64,000 bases of DNA from contig JAJFJV010000023.1 in assembly GCA_021773635.1 (NCBI GenBank), positions 62,001 through 126,000 on the forward strand. Reading direction: 5' to 3'. The notes under the pieces are model-generated. The model ran no database searches, was not told where the DNA came from, and worked only from the letters and a program-made list of their open reading frames with translations. The translations under genes were made by a program, and so were the position numbers. Below, piece by piece: positions 1 to 7,693 of this stretch. The stretch is from Gammaproteobacteria bacterium (GTDB lineage: Bacteria; Pseudomonadota; Gammaproteobacteria; HK1). How positions within the stretch are numbered: position 1 is the stretch's first letter; every line of letters begins with the position of its first letter.

Positions 1-293
1 CTACGAACGTCATCAGGAATCGACATAGATTCCAAGTATCCGCGCACTCTTCGCTCGCCCGCCACCTTCGATATATTGAATTCATAAATTGTCATCGCCA
101 TGAGGCGCAGATTCAGATTCCGCACGGCTGGATCTGGATGTGTCAATGCGTCGCGCTTGATGAGTAGCAGGTCACGGTCCGCCAACAAAACAAAGAGCGC
201 TAAGTTGTAAAAGTGTTTGCTTGCTTCAAAGTCAACAGGGGAACTCTGCAACCTTAACAAGTGTTGCTTTACCATCCTCACTGTCGCGTTCAT
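1..293 (-). CDS. hypothetical protein, 3' end cut by window edge
   Basis: An open frame runs leftward off the window from an ATG at 293 (97 codons visible). The translation begins MNATVRMVKQHLLRLQ and contains FYNLALFVLLADRDLLLIK, with normal amino-acid composition and no stop, so I take it as a real coding region. I do not recognise a family. The same frame stays open back to about 530, with in-frame GTG codons at 383 and 440, but that upstream part is full of hairpins and has no ATG, so 293 is the best start. No clear Shine-Dalgarno site is visible before it. Confidence 0.45.
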   Translation of the reverse strand, partial: MNATVRMVKQHLLRLQSSPVDFEASKHFYNLALFVLLADRDLLLIKRDALTHPDPAVRNLNLRLMAMTIYEFNISKVAGERRVRGYLESMSIPDDVR

Positions 294-386
294 CTGCCGC
301 AGGTGCGCTTTGTCCGAAAAGCTGAGTCGCACCCGCGCAATCCGACGACCCAGAGCCTTGCTCCATCGTAAATTTCTCCGCACCCC

Positions 387-516
387 CCAGCGCCATAGCG
401 CTGGTTCAGATGCTCGTGCGAGTCGCCCAAGGGTTCCCACGCTGGCTACGGTGTCGCCGAACGCCGTAGTTTGCTGAAGGCAACTGATTGGCGTTTTTTG
501 GCTAAGCAGTTGCCTT
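387..516. other. three successive hairpins in a non-coding stretch
   Basis: Three inverted repeats follow one another: CCAGCGC/GCGCTGG (387-404, 4-base loop), CTACGG/CCGTAG (446-469) and a perfect AAGGCAACTG/CAGTTGCCTT (477-486 with 507-516). They lie between the 3' end of the HEPN-like gene and the truncated left-edge gene. They could be a degenerate cassette recombination site, a terminator region or a structured leader. No T-run follows any arm, so a simple terminator is not supported. Confidence 0.4.
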
Positions 517-545
517 TCGGTAACATTGCCTTATTAGGCCGTGCA

Positions 546-1202
546 TTATCCATTTGGAAAAACCCTTGCTTTCATAAGCCTCACTAACCTATCAAGATAC
601 GAAAAATAGCCTGGAGCCTCTTGCTCAGCTTTCATTGCCTGGGCAATGCTGTGAACTACTGGGTTTTTTGCAATTACAGCCTGGATAGGAACACTGGGAA
701 CGATGCCTTCAGGATTAATCTTGGCACTTTGCACAGAAACCGCTGTATTTCCAAAAGTTTTTTCCTTATCTGCATGGGAATATGCGTTTCTGAATTGATC
801 TCGGAATTTATTTAGTACTTTCTTTTCTTCTTCTTCAATTAGCCCACAAGCGTACGCCGCCTTGATGGACTGGCTCAGAGTTATATGCCCATATTTATTT
901 ATCCCTTCTTCTGTATATGCCTCCATCACTTTTACAAGATCGGCTCCCGTTTCGAAAGCTTGTTCATTATTAATTGAATGGTGATAAATAAGTGAGTATT
1001 TAAGGAGGCTCTCCATCATATGATTGCACAATGTTATTGCAGATTGGCTTAAGCCAAATGCTATACATAAACATGCTTCATGGCGAAGCGTGTCCATCTC
1101 CGGCCACCCATACTCATTTTCAAGCGCTTCCGCGACAATTGGATAGTTCTTTTCGAACACATCTTGATGCTTGAGAAATTCCTGTTTGAATTCAGCTGCC
1201 AA
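546..1202 (-). CDS. HEPN-motif hypothetical protein (cassette-like)
   Basis: A 218-residue soluble, mostly helical protein of unrecognised family. Around residue 137 it carries RNAYSH, which fits the R-x4-6-H signature of HEPN ribonuclease domains, inside a charged helix (KFRDQFRNAYSHADKEK). HEPN proteins are often toxins or abortive-infection RNases; that role here is inference. It is AT-richer than the rest of the window and its ATG lies 15 bases after an integron attC-like site, the usual position of a gene-cassette ORF. The HEPN call rests on a short motif only; the protein could equally be a helical protein with a chance match. Confidence 0.6.
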   Translation of the reverse strand: MAAEFKQEFLKHQDVFEKNYPIVAEALENEYGWPEMDTLRHEACLCIAFGLSQSAITLCNHMMESLLKYSLIYHHSINNEQAFETGADLVKVMEAYTEEGINKYGHITLSQSIKAAYACGLIEEEEKKVLNKFRDQFRNAYSHADKEKTFGNTAVSVQSAKINPEGIVPSVPIQAVIAKNPVVHSIAQAMKAEQEAPGYFSYLDRLVRLMKARVFPNG

Positions 1203-1217
1203 TACGTTTCCTCTTGG

Positions 1218-1283
1218 GCCTAACGGCCGCCTTGAGGTGCGTGGAGATTCCCGCCGAATCGACTCTCCAAGGCGTTGTTAGGC
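1218..1283 (-). other. attC: attC-like integron recombination site
   Basis: The 66-base site begins GCCTAAC and ends GTTAGGC, matching the RYYYAAC and GTTRRRY core boxes. Inside, GCCTTGGAG (L'') pairs with CTCAAGGC (L') when read on the minus strand, leaving one extra G in L'', the extrahelical base that gives attC sites their orientation. The middle can fold into an imperfect stem. The polarity agrees with leftward transcription of the following gene (546-1202). No integrase gene is seen, so this would be a lone cassette site (CALIN-like). Confidence 0.7.
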
Positions 1284-1338
1284 GCTTTGTCATCTATATG
1301 TATCAGTCAACGCTACGCTCGCCTGGTATGACGATTTT

Positions 1339-1359
1339 AAGTTAACGGGACAGCAGTGA
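1339..1359 (+). repeat. right terminus of a MITE family
   Basis: AAGTTAACGGGACAGCAGTG(A) repeats the right terminal inverted repeat of the complete miniature element at 48723-48938, and the bases before it (TATGACG) also resemble that element's right end. No matching left end is found nearby, so this is a solo or truncated copy. Confidence 0.6.
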
Positions 1360-1446
1360 AGTGAACCAATTAACCATCATACTCATTGAACTCGATATAA
1401 ATGGGCGAGTTGATTAACCTTTAGCCCACCTGAAAGGAGAACCATC

Positions 1447-1614
1447 ATGAGCAAAAAATCACACAAACCATCACGCCGAAATCCCATTGCCCAATATGCA
1501 GCACGATTCCAGCGGGCACCCACATTTCGTGACCGCACCAAATACCAGCGGCACAATAAGCACAAGGGCGTGAATCCTGGCCAGTGGGCACTATACTCAG
1601 TGCACAGTGGCTAG
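1447..1614 (+). CDS. arfA: ArfA-like alternative ribosome-rescue factor
   Basis: A 55-codon gene with a strong Shine-Dalgarno (AAAGGAGA, about 7 bases upstream). The product is very basic and contains NPIAQ near residue 12, then PTFRDR near residue 25 and a basic tail HNKHKG; this order resembles the N-x-A..P-L-F-R-x-R..KGKG layout of ArfA, which binds ribosomes stalled on non-stop mRNA and recruits RF2. The last 15 codons and the stop lie inside a long hairpin, as in E. coli arfA, where RNase III cleavage or early termination removes the stop so that tmRNA tags the product. The homology is by eye and short, so identity is probable, not certain. It faces the converging metallopeptidase gene. 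Confidence 0.55.
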   Translation: MSKKSHKPSRRNPIAQYAARFQRAPTFRDRTKYQRHNKHKGVNPGQWALYSVHSG

Positions 1615-1625
1615 GATTCACGCCC
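1566..1625 (+). promoter_or_regulatory. long hairpin covering the 3' end of arfA-like gene
   Basis: GGGCGTGAATCCT (1566-1578) pairs perfectly with AGGATTCACGCCC (1613-1625). The stem continues through GGCCA/TGGCT with one G-U pair, and the loop contains GCACT/AGTGC. No T-run follows, so it looks more like an RNase III substrate than an intrinsic terminator. Placement across the stop codon is the key feature. Confidence 0.7.
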
Positions 1626-1641
1626 CTATCCGACATACATA

Positions 1642-1953
1642 TTAAGCATGCTTGGCTAACTCCGCTTCCATCACCTCATAGTTGCCCAGGTGTGCCCGCA
1701 TCAGGCTTTTCCAAAGCCGACCATGATTCTGCACAAAGAAATGCAGCAGTTCATGGACAATCACGTAGTCCCAGAGTGTTTCCTCAATGCCAAGCAGCTC
1801 GGCATTGAAATTCAGGTGACCGTTGGTGGAACAGGAGGCCCACTTGTTGCGCATTGGTCGGACGCCCAGCCAATTCACCTTCACATCCAGCTTGTTGGCC
1901 CAGTGATATACCCGCGCCTTGAAGGCGTGCTTCTGTGCATCGTGCGGGCTCAT
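1642..1953 (-). CDS. YgjP/WLM-like zinc metallopeptidase, short form
   Basis: A 103-residue protein with the zinc motif HELLH followed by NHGRLW (about residues 67-83), the HExxH...NHxxxFW pattern of the YgjP family, and the upstream family block KWASCSTNGHLNFN. It is roughly half the usual family length, corresponding to the catalytic core only. Its first base overlaps the last base of hsdR, so it is the last gene of the defence operon. Short metallopeptidases of this family are recurrent neighbours of type I restriction genes; the substrate is unknown. It may process a partner protein, but that is inference. Confidence 0.8.
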   Translation of the reverse strand: MSPHDAQKHAFKARVYHWANKLDVKVNWLGVRPMRNKWASCSTNGHLNFNAELLGIEETLWDYVIVHELLHFFVQNHGRLWKSLMRAHLGNYEVMEAELAKHA

Positions 1954-4889
1954 TAGATGCTGTTCGCCTTCTCCAGTAACGCAAATAATTCATCGACCAG
2001 CGCTGTCACCTGATCCAGGTCATCTGTTTCTGCAAAAATGGCAAACGTCACCTTCTTGCGCAGCTCGCGCAGGGAATGCTCGCTCTGCGTCCAGTTGGGA
2101 AACTCGATAAATGCGGCCTTGATCTTACGGCTTACGGCCTCGGCCTTATCGATCTTCGCATCGAGCAGGGTTCGATAGACAAACCAGGTCAGTCCGTCAA
2201 AACCTTTCTCGGCCTGTTCCTTCTTTCGCGTCTCGTTCGCCTTGACGTCCTTCAGCAGCGCCGCCAGCGCCTCGGCGGCGCTGGTCTGGCGGTTTTCAAA
2301 ACTCTCCTGCACCGCCCGGGCACGTTCGGCCATCGCGATCAGGTTCGGATCATCGCTTTCATCTTCCGCCTTCTTCTCGATACTCTTGACCAGATTTATG
2401 ACCTTGCTGCCGTCACCACCCGATTTCGAAACGATGTACTTCACCGTCTCTTCGTTAATCTCCAGCACCTCGGAGACGGGCTGGATATAGTCCGTCCCCA
2501 CGTATTGCTGTACCAGTTCGCTGGTCTTTTTCTGGAAGGCGCGATCCACTTGTACCCGTTTGGTGTAGGCCTTGCGCACCACGTCATAGATGGCTGACAA
2601 GGTGCCGTAGCCCTCAATGAACGGCCGCAGAAAGGCATCCGGCGAGATGATCTCGTAGAGCATCTCGATTTCCTTGTACTCCTTGAAAAACGCCTTGCGC
2701 CGCTCCGGATCACGGAAGTGTTCAATCAGGGCATCGACATCCTTGTCGTCGAAGTTCCGCTCGATCAGCACCAGGTAATCCGGAACCTGCTGTTCCATCT
2801 TGTTCTGGAACAGCACTTTCAGCAGCTTGAGATCCTTGACGATGGCATTCACTTCTTCGCTATCGAAGGCAAGCGCCTTTTCCAGCTTGTCAAAGATGCC
2901 GACGAAATCGAGGACGAAGCCGTGGGGCTTCACCATCTCGGCCGCCTCATTCTCGTAGGGGCGGTTCACCCGGGCGATGGCCTGGAGCAGAGTGTGATCG
3001 CGCATCGGCTTGTCGAGATACATGGCGTAGAGCACAGGCGCATCAAAGCCGGTGAGCAACTTCTCGGTGACAATCAGGATATTGGGTTGCTGATCAAGCT
3101 TGCAGAAGCTCTTGCGGATCTGCCGCTCCCGCTTCTGATCGAGGTGGAATTCTTTGAGTAGCGCCGAGTCATTGTTGCTGCCGGTGTAAACCACCTCGGA
3201 ATACTCGGGTGGCACGCCAAGTTTATTAAATTCGGCGTCTAAAGCATGCTTGTAGTGGGCACAGGCCTCGCGGTCGACGCCCACCAGGAAGGCCTTGTAG
3301 CCGAGCGGCTCGACGTTCTCTCGATAGTGCCTGGCCACATACTCCGCCACCTTGCAGATGCGGTCCTTACCCTTGAGGAAGTTCTTCAGGTTCACCGCCC
3401 GTTCTAGGATCTTGTTCAGCTCCTCGATATCAGCCACGCCCTCGGCCTCGGCCAGCGACAAGAACTCCTTGTCGAGGGTTTCATGCGGCACCAGCATCTC
3501 ATTGGGCGCAAGGTTGTAGTAGAGCGGCAGGGTGGTACCGTCCTCAATGCTGTCGGCGATGGAATACTTGTGCAGATAACCCTTGTCGTCCTCGCAGCCA
3601 AAGGTCTTGAAAGTACCCTTGCCGTAGGCAGTCTTGTCTACCGGGGTGCCGGTGAAACCGATGTAACTGGCATTCGGCAGGCCGGCCATCAGGAAGTTGC
3701 CCAGATCGCCACCGGTGGTGCGGTGAGCTTCGTCAATCAGGATGTAGATATTCGAGCGCGTGTTGAGGTCCGCCGGCATGTCGCGGAACTTGTGGATCAT
3801 CGTCACGATGATACCCCGGTAGTCGTCTCGCAACAGCTTGTTGAGCCGGGCAATGCTGCTAGCGTGTTCCAGATTACCCAGCCCCAGCGCGGCCAGATTC
3901 TTGAGCATCTGATCTTCCAGCTCGTTGCGGTCGATCATTAGCAGGATGGTCGGTTTATCCGCCCTTGGGGCACGAAAGAGCCGTTCCGCCGCCTTGATCA
4001 TGGTGAAGGTCTTGCCACTGCCCTGGGTATGCCAGACCAAGCCGCGTGTACGCCCGGTATCAAGGGCACGACTGACCACCCGCTCCACCGCACCGGTCTG
4101 GTGCTGGCGCAGGATGTATTTGTTCAGCTCCTCGTCCTTCTCGGCAAAGACGATATAGTCCTTCAGGAAAGCCAACACCTGCGGGATGGCACAGAAGCTC
4201 TTCACCTTGGCCTCCAGCTTGCCGACCTCCTCATCCTTCCAGTTGAATATATTCCGCCGCACCATGTTCCAGCTCACCCCGTAGGAAAAGCCGATGGCGT
4301 CGGTGGCAGTGAAAAGCTGCTCGGGCACGAACAGCTCCGGTGTCTCGCGGTGGTAGCGGCGGATTTGATCCACCCCAAGGGCAATCGCCTCGTCCTTGTT
4401 GGCGTTCTTGCACTCGATCACCAGCACCGGGATGCCGTTGATCAGGAAAACCACATCCTCGCGGGTGCCGTAATGGCCGTTGTGAAAGGCCCACTCCTCG
4501 GTGACTTCGTAAACGTTGTTCGCCGGGTCCTCGTAATCGATCAGGATCAGGTCGCGTTCACGCTTCTCCTCATGGTCGAAGAACTTGCCCCGGTTGCGCA
4601 GATGCTCGACGAATTCCCGGTTGCCGTAGATGTCGGTGTGGAGATAGCGGAACTTGCCGAGTAGTGCGCCCTCGGCCTCGACATAACGCGGGTTGAATTC
4701 ACGCACCTTGGCGTCGAGCAGGTCGTCGAAAAATAATGAGCGGTTTTTGGCGCGTTCTTTCGGCAACGCGTCCAGCTCAAACCCGCGCCGCTGCTCGGCT
4801 TCCTCGCGGGACACAAGCGTCCAACCGATGGCCTCGGCGTATTTTAGGATGCGGGCCTGGACGGTCTTGTGTTCTCCGGGTGTAGGCAT
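1953..4889 (-). CDS. hsdR: type I restriction endonuclease subunit R
   Basis: At 978 residues this is a full-length HsdR, the translocating and cleaving subunit of a type I restriction complex. The N-terminal PD-(D/E)xK nuclease is seen as INGIPVLVIECKNA near residue 150. The SF2 motor follows with Walker A HTQGSGKTFT near residue 290, DEAH in LIDEAHRT near 387, and later motifs FTGTPVD and QAIARVNRPY. The C-terminal helical part is of the kind that contacts the methylase core. It starts 6 bases after the herA stop and ends overlapping the metallopeptidase. It would cut unmodified DNA recognised by the HsdS of this operon. Confidence 0.95.
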   Translation of the reverse strand: MPTPGEHKTVQARILKYAEAIGWTLVSREEAEQRRGFELDALPKERAKNRSLFFDDLLDAKVREFNPRYVEAEGALLGKFRYLHTDIYGNREFVEHLRNRGKFFDHEEKRERDLILIDYEDPANNVYEVTEEWAFHNGHYGTREDVVFLINGIPVLVIECKNANKDEAIALGVDQIRRYHRETPELFVPEQLFTATDAIGFSYGVSWNMVRRNIFNWKDEEVGKLEAKVKSFCAIPQVLAFLKDYIVFAEKDEELNKYILRQHQTGAVERVVSRALDTGRTRGLVWHTQGSGKTFTMIKAAERLFRAPRADKPTILLMIDRNELEDQMLKNLAALGLGNLEHASSIARLNKLLRDDYRGIIVTMIHKFRDMPADLNTRSNIYILIDEAHRTTGGDLGNFLMAGLPNASYIGFTGTPVDKTAYGKGTFKTFGCEDDKGYLHKYSIADSIEDGTTLPLYYNLAPNEMLVPHETLDKEFLSLAEAEGVADIEELNKILERAVNLKNFLKGKDRICKVAEYVARHYRENVEPLGYKAFLVGVDREACAHYKHALDAEFNKLGVPPEYSEVVYTGSNNDSALLKEFHLDQKRERQIRKSFCKLDQQPNILIVTEKLLTGFDAPVLYAMYLDKPMRDHTLLQAIARVNRPYENEAAEMVKPHGFVLDFVGIFDKLEKALAFDSEEVNAIVKDLKLLKVLFQNKMEQQVPDYLVLIERNFDDKDVDALIEHFRDPERRKAFFKEYKEIEMLYEIISPDAFLRPFIEGYGTLSAIYDVVRKAYTKRVQVDRAFQKKTSELVQQYVGTDYIQPVSEVLEINEETVKYIVSKSGGDGSKVINLVKSIEKKAEDESDDPNLIAMAERARAVQESFENRQTSAAEALAALLKDVKANETRKKEQAEKGFDGLTWFVYRTLLDAKIDKAEAVSRKIKAAFIEFPNWTQSEHSLRELRKKVTFAIFAETDDLDQVTALVDELFALLEKANSI

Positions 4890-4895
4890 GGTTAA

Positions 4896-6659
4896 CTACT
4901 TGGGTGCCTGGATCGCCTGTTTTCTCCAGCTTGCGACTGCGTCTGCAATCTCTGCGACTTCCTTGTCTTCGCCCCACTTATCCCAGAAAGGCACCGTGCC
5001 GCTATTCGGCTTGTTCTCTGGTTGCTGGACTCTGATTCGGGTCGGAAGCAAGCTTGCGTCGCCGACCACTAATGCTTCACCCGTATCCAGAACGGGAAGT
5101 AGGTCACTGAAGCCACCAAGACTATCAGGCAACAGGCGCCGAACGACGCCTTGATCATCGCCATTCGTCAGCCGCATTGCGACCAAGTTGTTGCATTGGC
5201 TCAACACGGTTCGATTCACCTCGGACGGACGCTGGCTAATCACAACAAGGCCTACCCCATATTTTCGGCCCTCTTTAGCGATGCGTTCAAAGGCCTCTAT
5301 CGCAAACGCCTCTCCTCCACTGGATGACTGGCGTTCGGGAATATAGAGATGTGCTTCATCACAAAACAAGGCAATGGGGTGACGTTTCTCTGTTGGTGTC
5401 CATTGCTGGATCGAGAAAATCAGCTTTGCAACCAAGCTGATGATCAGCGGCAGCATATCCGAAGGAACTTCTGAAAAATCGACGATTTTTAGACCACCCA
5501 ACTTGTCAGGCTGATCCTTTGTCCCAGCGACAAGTGAAGTGACAAGGTTATCAAGCCAATCAAACTTCATCGTCTCACTGGGAGCTTGAAATAGAAAACC
5601 GAGGCGGCGATCCGTTTGCTTGTTCTGAAGTCTTTCAACAAGGCGGCTGAGTTTCCCGTTGAATAGCCCTTGTTTCAAAGTGCCCGCACGAGCGCCAGGG
5701 ATCATTTCGGCATCCAGTTCCTCAAGGCGTGCAATGACATCAGCGATCGAAAAGGGAATAGGGCTGTCGATCGTGAAGTTGTCTAGCACCTCCTTGTGGG
5801 CGCCTTTGGTGAGATAGTCTCGTTTTGCTTCGATAATCGTTCGCGACATGAGCATCGCTTGATTTGGAGCGTTCTGATCGCTGCGGTCGACGAACATCGA
5901 AACCATTGCCTCGTAGGCCAGCAACCAATACGGGAGGTGAACAACCCCATCCTTCAACGTGCTCTTGGCGTCGAGATCCTTGGGGCCAGCAATTCGAAGG
6001 TGGCGAAGTCCATCCCCCTTCAAGGGGCGGTATTCACCATGAATATCGAAGACGATCCCGTTGGCATTAGGCAATCCGGCCATGCACTCCAGAACCCGCG
6101 CGGTGGTCCAAGACTTTCCTGACCCAGTGCTCCCGACAATGATCGCGTGGCGTTGGAAGAACTTATTCCCGTTTAGGAAGGCTTCGGCCTTATCGTCCAG
6201 AGTGTAGTGCCCTAGCGATAATCGCTCCCCGTCGGAAGCGATATTGGCAATGACTCTCATGAAGTTCGTTAGAGCATCTCCTTCAACGGCAAAGCAGTTT
6301 GCGTCGATTTCGGGAACCGTCTCTAGCGTCCGAAGGAAGACGTTGGCTTCAGTGCCCATTTTGTCGACCATTGTGCCGATAAGGGTAATTCTGACGAGGT
6401 TGAGCTCGGTCGGCATCTTGAGGTCGTCCTCATCGCCTTCCACATCACCAATCTCTTTCGCTTCAACCGCGTTGCGGGTGATCTTTTGAATGATCCCGAT
6501 CAGATGCTGGCCAGGACGGCTACTTTGGAGAACAGCGAGCCGATTGACCTGCAGTTTTCGGAGTCGCTCCACGTCTGCCACATGAACGATGACTATGGCC
6601 GTATCGACGGATTTAACCCTGCCGAGGGCCTCGGTGTCGTTGTATTTGAATATGCTCAT
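4896..6659 (-). CDS. herA: HerA-family hexameric ATPase (SIR2 partner)
   Basis: A 587-residue ATPase of the HerA/FtsK superfamily. It begins with a HAS-barrel-like beta-rich region, then has Walker A GSTGSGKSWTT near residue 177 and Walker B LFCDEAHLYIPE near residue 430, followed by a sensor segment ISQRPSEV. HerA proteins form hexameric DNA translocases. The start overlaps the SIR2 stop by 4 bases (ATGA), so the two are translationally coupled. SIR2 plus HerA is an established two-gene anti-phage system (Nezha), in which the HerA hexamer scaffolds SIR2. Here it sits between the specificity and restriction genes of a type I system. Confidence 0.9.
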   Translation of the reverse strand: MSIFKYNDTEALGRVKSVDTAIVIVHVADVERLRKLQVNRLAVLQSSRPGQHLIGIIQKITRNAVEAKEIGDVEGDEDDLKMPTELNLVRITLIGTMVDKMGTEANVFLRTLETVPEIDANCFAVEGDALTNFMRVIANIASDGERLSLGHYTLDDKAEAFLNGNKFFQRHAIIVGSTGSGKSWTTARVLECMAGLPNANGIVFDIHGEYRPLKGDGLRHLRIAGPKDLDAKSTLKDGVVHLPYWLLAYEAMVSMFVDRSDQNAPNQAMLMSRTIIEAKRDYLTKGAHKEVLDNFTIDSPIPFSIADVIARLEELDAEMIPGARAGTLKQGLFNGKLSRLVERLQNKQTDRRLGFLFQAPSETMKFDWLDNLVTSLVAGTKDQPDKLGGLKIVDFSEVPSDMLPLIISLVAKLIFSIQQWTPTEKRHPIALFCDEAHLYIPERQSSSGGEAFAIEAFERIAKEGRKYGVGLVVISQRPSEVNRTVLSQCNNLVAMRLTNGDDQGVVRRLLPDSLGGFSDLLPVLDTGEALVVGDASLLPTRIRVQQPENKPNSGTVPFWDKWGEDKEVAEIADAVASWRKQAIQAPK

Positions 6660-7693
6660 GAGATTACCAGTTTTAGAAATTCACCTAATTGCCATGTTGG
6701 ATCTCCTGCGACTTCCTCGCCCGCAGGGAACTCTGTGCTGTAGATGCGGCAGCCAGAAGGCGACTCCTCGACTGCCAAATATTTTCCGCATTTTCCGCTG
6801 TTTAGGAACGCCTTTGCGGTAGCTGAAATCGTCTTTGTTAGAAGCACCAGCGGAACGTTCTTTCCTCGACACCTTTCAACGAGGGTCGTTTGAAGGTGCG
6901 TATCATTGAAGCCGTAGCCGATGCAGAGATAAGCATCAGCATTCTGGAGCGCCCTGTCGGCTTCCAACTTTATGGAATGGAATGGCTCATCGTGAGTAAG
7001 TCGAAATTTCTCGATCCCTGGCGTCACGATAACTGGCGACACGTTTGCTGGTCGTGAGTTCGAAACAGGAAGGCCAACGACAATCCCGTCACCGTCGCGA
7101 AACCAGTCAAAGGAACCGTGCACCTTCCAGATATTAACCGTGCGAGCTGCTGAGTTACCGACATGAACCCGAGGCCTGCCATTGCTTGCCCGAGCCCTGA
7201 TGTGCCCGTAATAGAACCCTGTGTAGTGAACCAGTTTTCCGGCGTCCGCTGCGTATTCGGCGATTCGATCATAGTTGGGCGTGACAACATGAATGTCGTT
7301 CTGTGTGCTGTTAAATAAATGGAGGAACAGCTTGGTGAGTGGGAAGAGGTCGTGATCTATGATCGCCCTCTCAAAAACTTGATGATCAAAAGGTGCGAGG
7401 AAGTCCCAGGTGGATTTAGCGATAAGTGCGGTTAGGTATTCCGGGAGTCGGGCCTCATCAAGTGCCGCCTCAAGATCAGTTGTGTTGAGCTTAGTTTGAA
7501 ACTCGCCCCACTTGGCTTCATCGTCAGATTTTGCAGTTTTGGGACAGGCTACGCCCAGCAAGTGATCCTTCAGCTGAGGCATACCTGGGATTCCATATGC
7601 TGCTGATGCCCCGCTCCCCAGAATGATTACAGGAGCCCTGCTTATACATTCTTGCGCGATTGCGAGAAGTGATTTCTTTGGGTCTGTGCTCAT
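6656..7693 (-). CDS. SIR2-domain NADase (defence effector)
   Basis: A 345-residue SIR2-fold protein. The NAD-binding loop is visible as ILGSGASAAYGIPG near residues 20-33, the catalytic histidine segment as WKVHGSFDW near 190, and a late Rossmann motif CIGYGFNDTHL near 257. Defence SIR2 proteins hydrolyse NAD+ on infection and so stop phage growth by starving the cell. It overlaps hsdS and herA by 4 bases on each side, an arrangement that argues for co-expression. NADase activity, rather than deacylation, is inferred from the partner. Confidence 0.88.
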   Translation of the reverse strand: MSTDPKKSLLAIAQECISRAPVIILGSGASAAYGIPGMPQLKDHLLGVACPKTAKSDDEAKWGEFQTKLNTTDLEAALDEARLPEYLTALIAKSTWDFLAPFDHQVFERAIIDHDLFPLTKLFLHLFNSTQNDIHVVTPNYDRIAEYAADAGKLVHYTGFYYGHIRARASNGRPRVHVGNSAARTVNIWKVHGSFDWFRDGDGIVVGLPVSNSRPANVSPVIVTPGIEKFRLTHDEPFHSIKLEADRALQNADAYLCIGYGFNDTHLQTTLVERCRGKNVPLVLLTKTISATAKAFLNSGKCGKYLAVEESPSGCRIYSTEFPAGEEVAGDPTWQLGEFLKLVIS

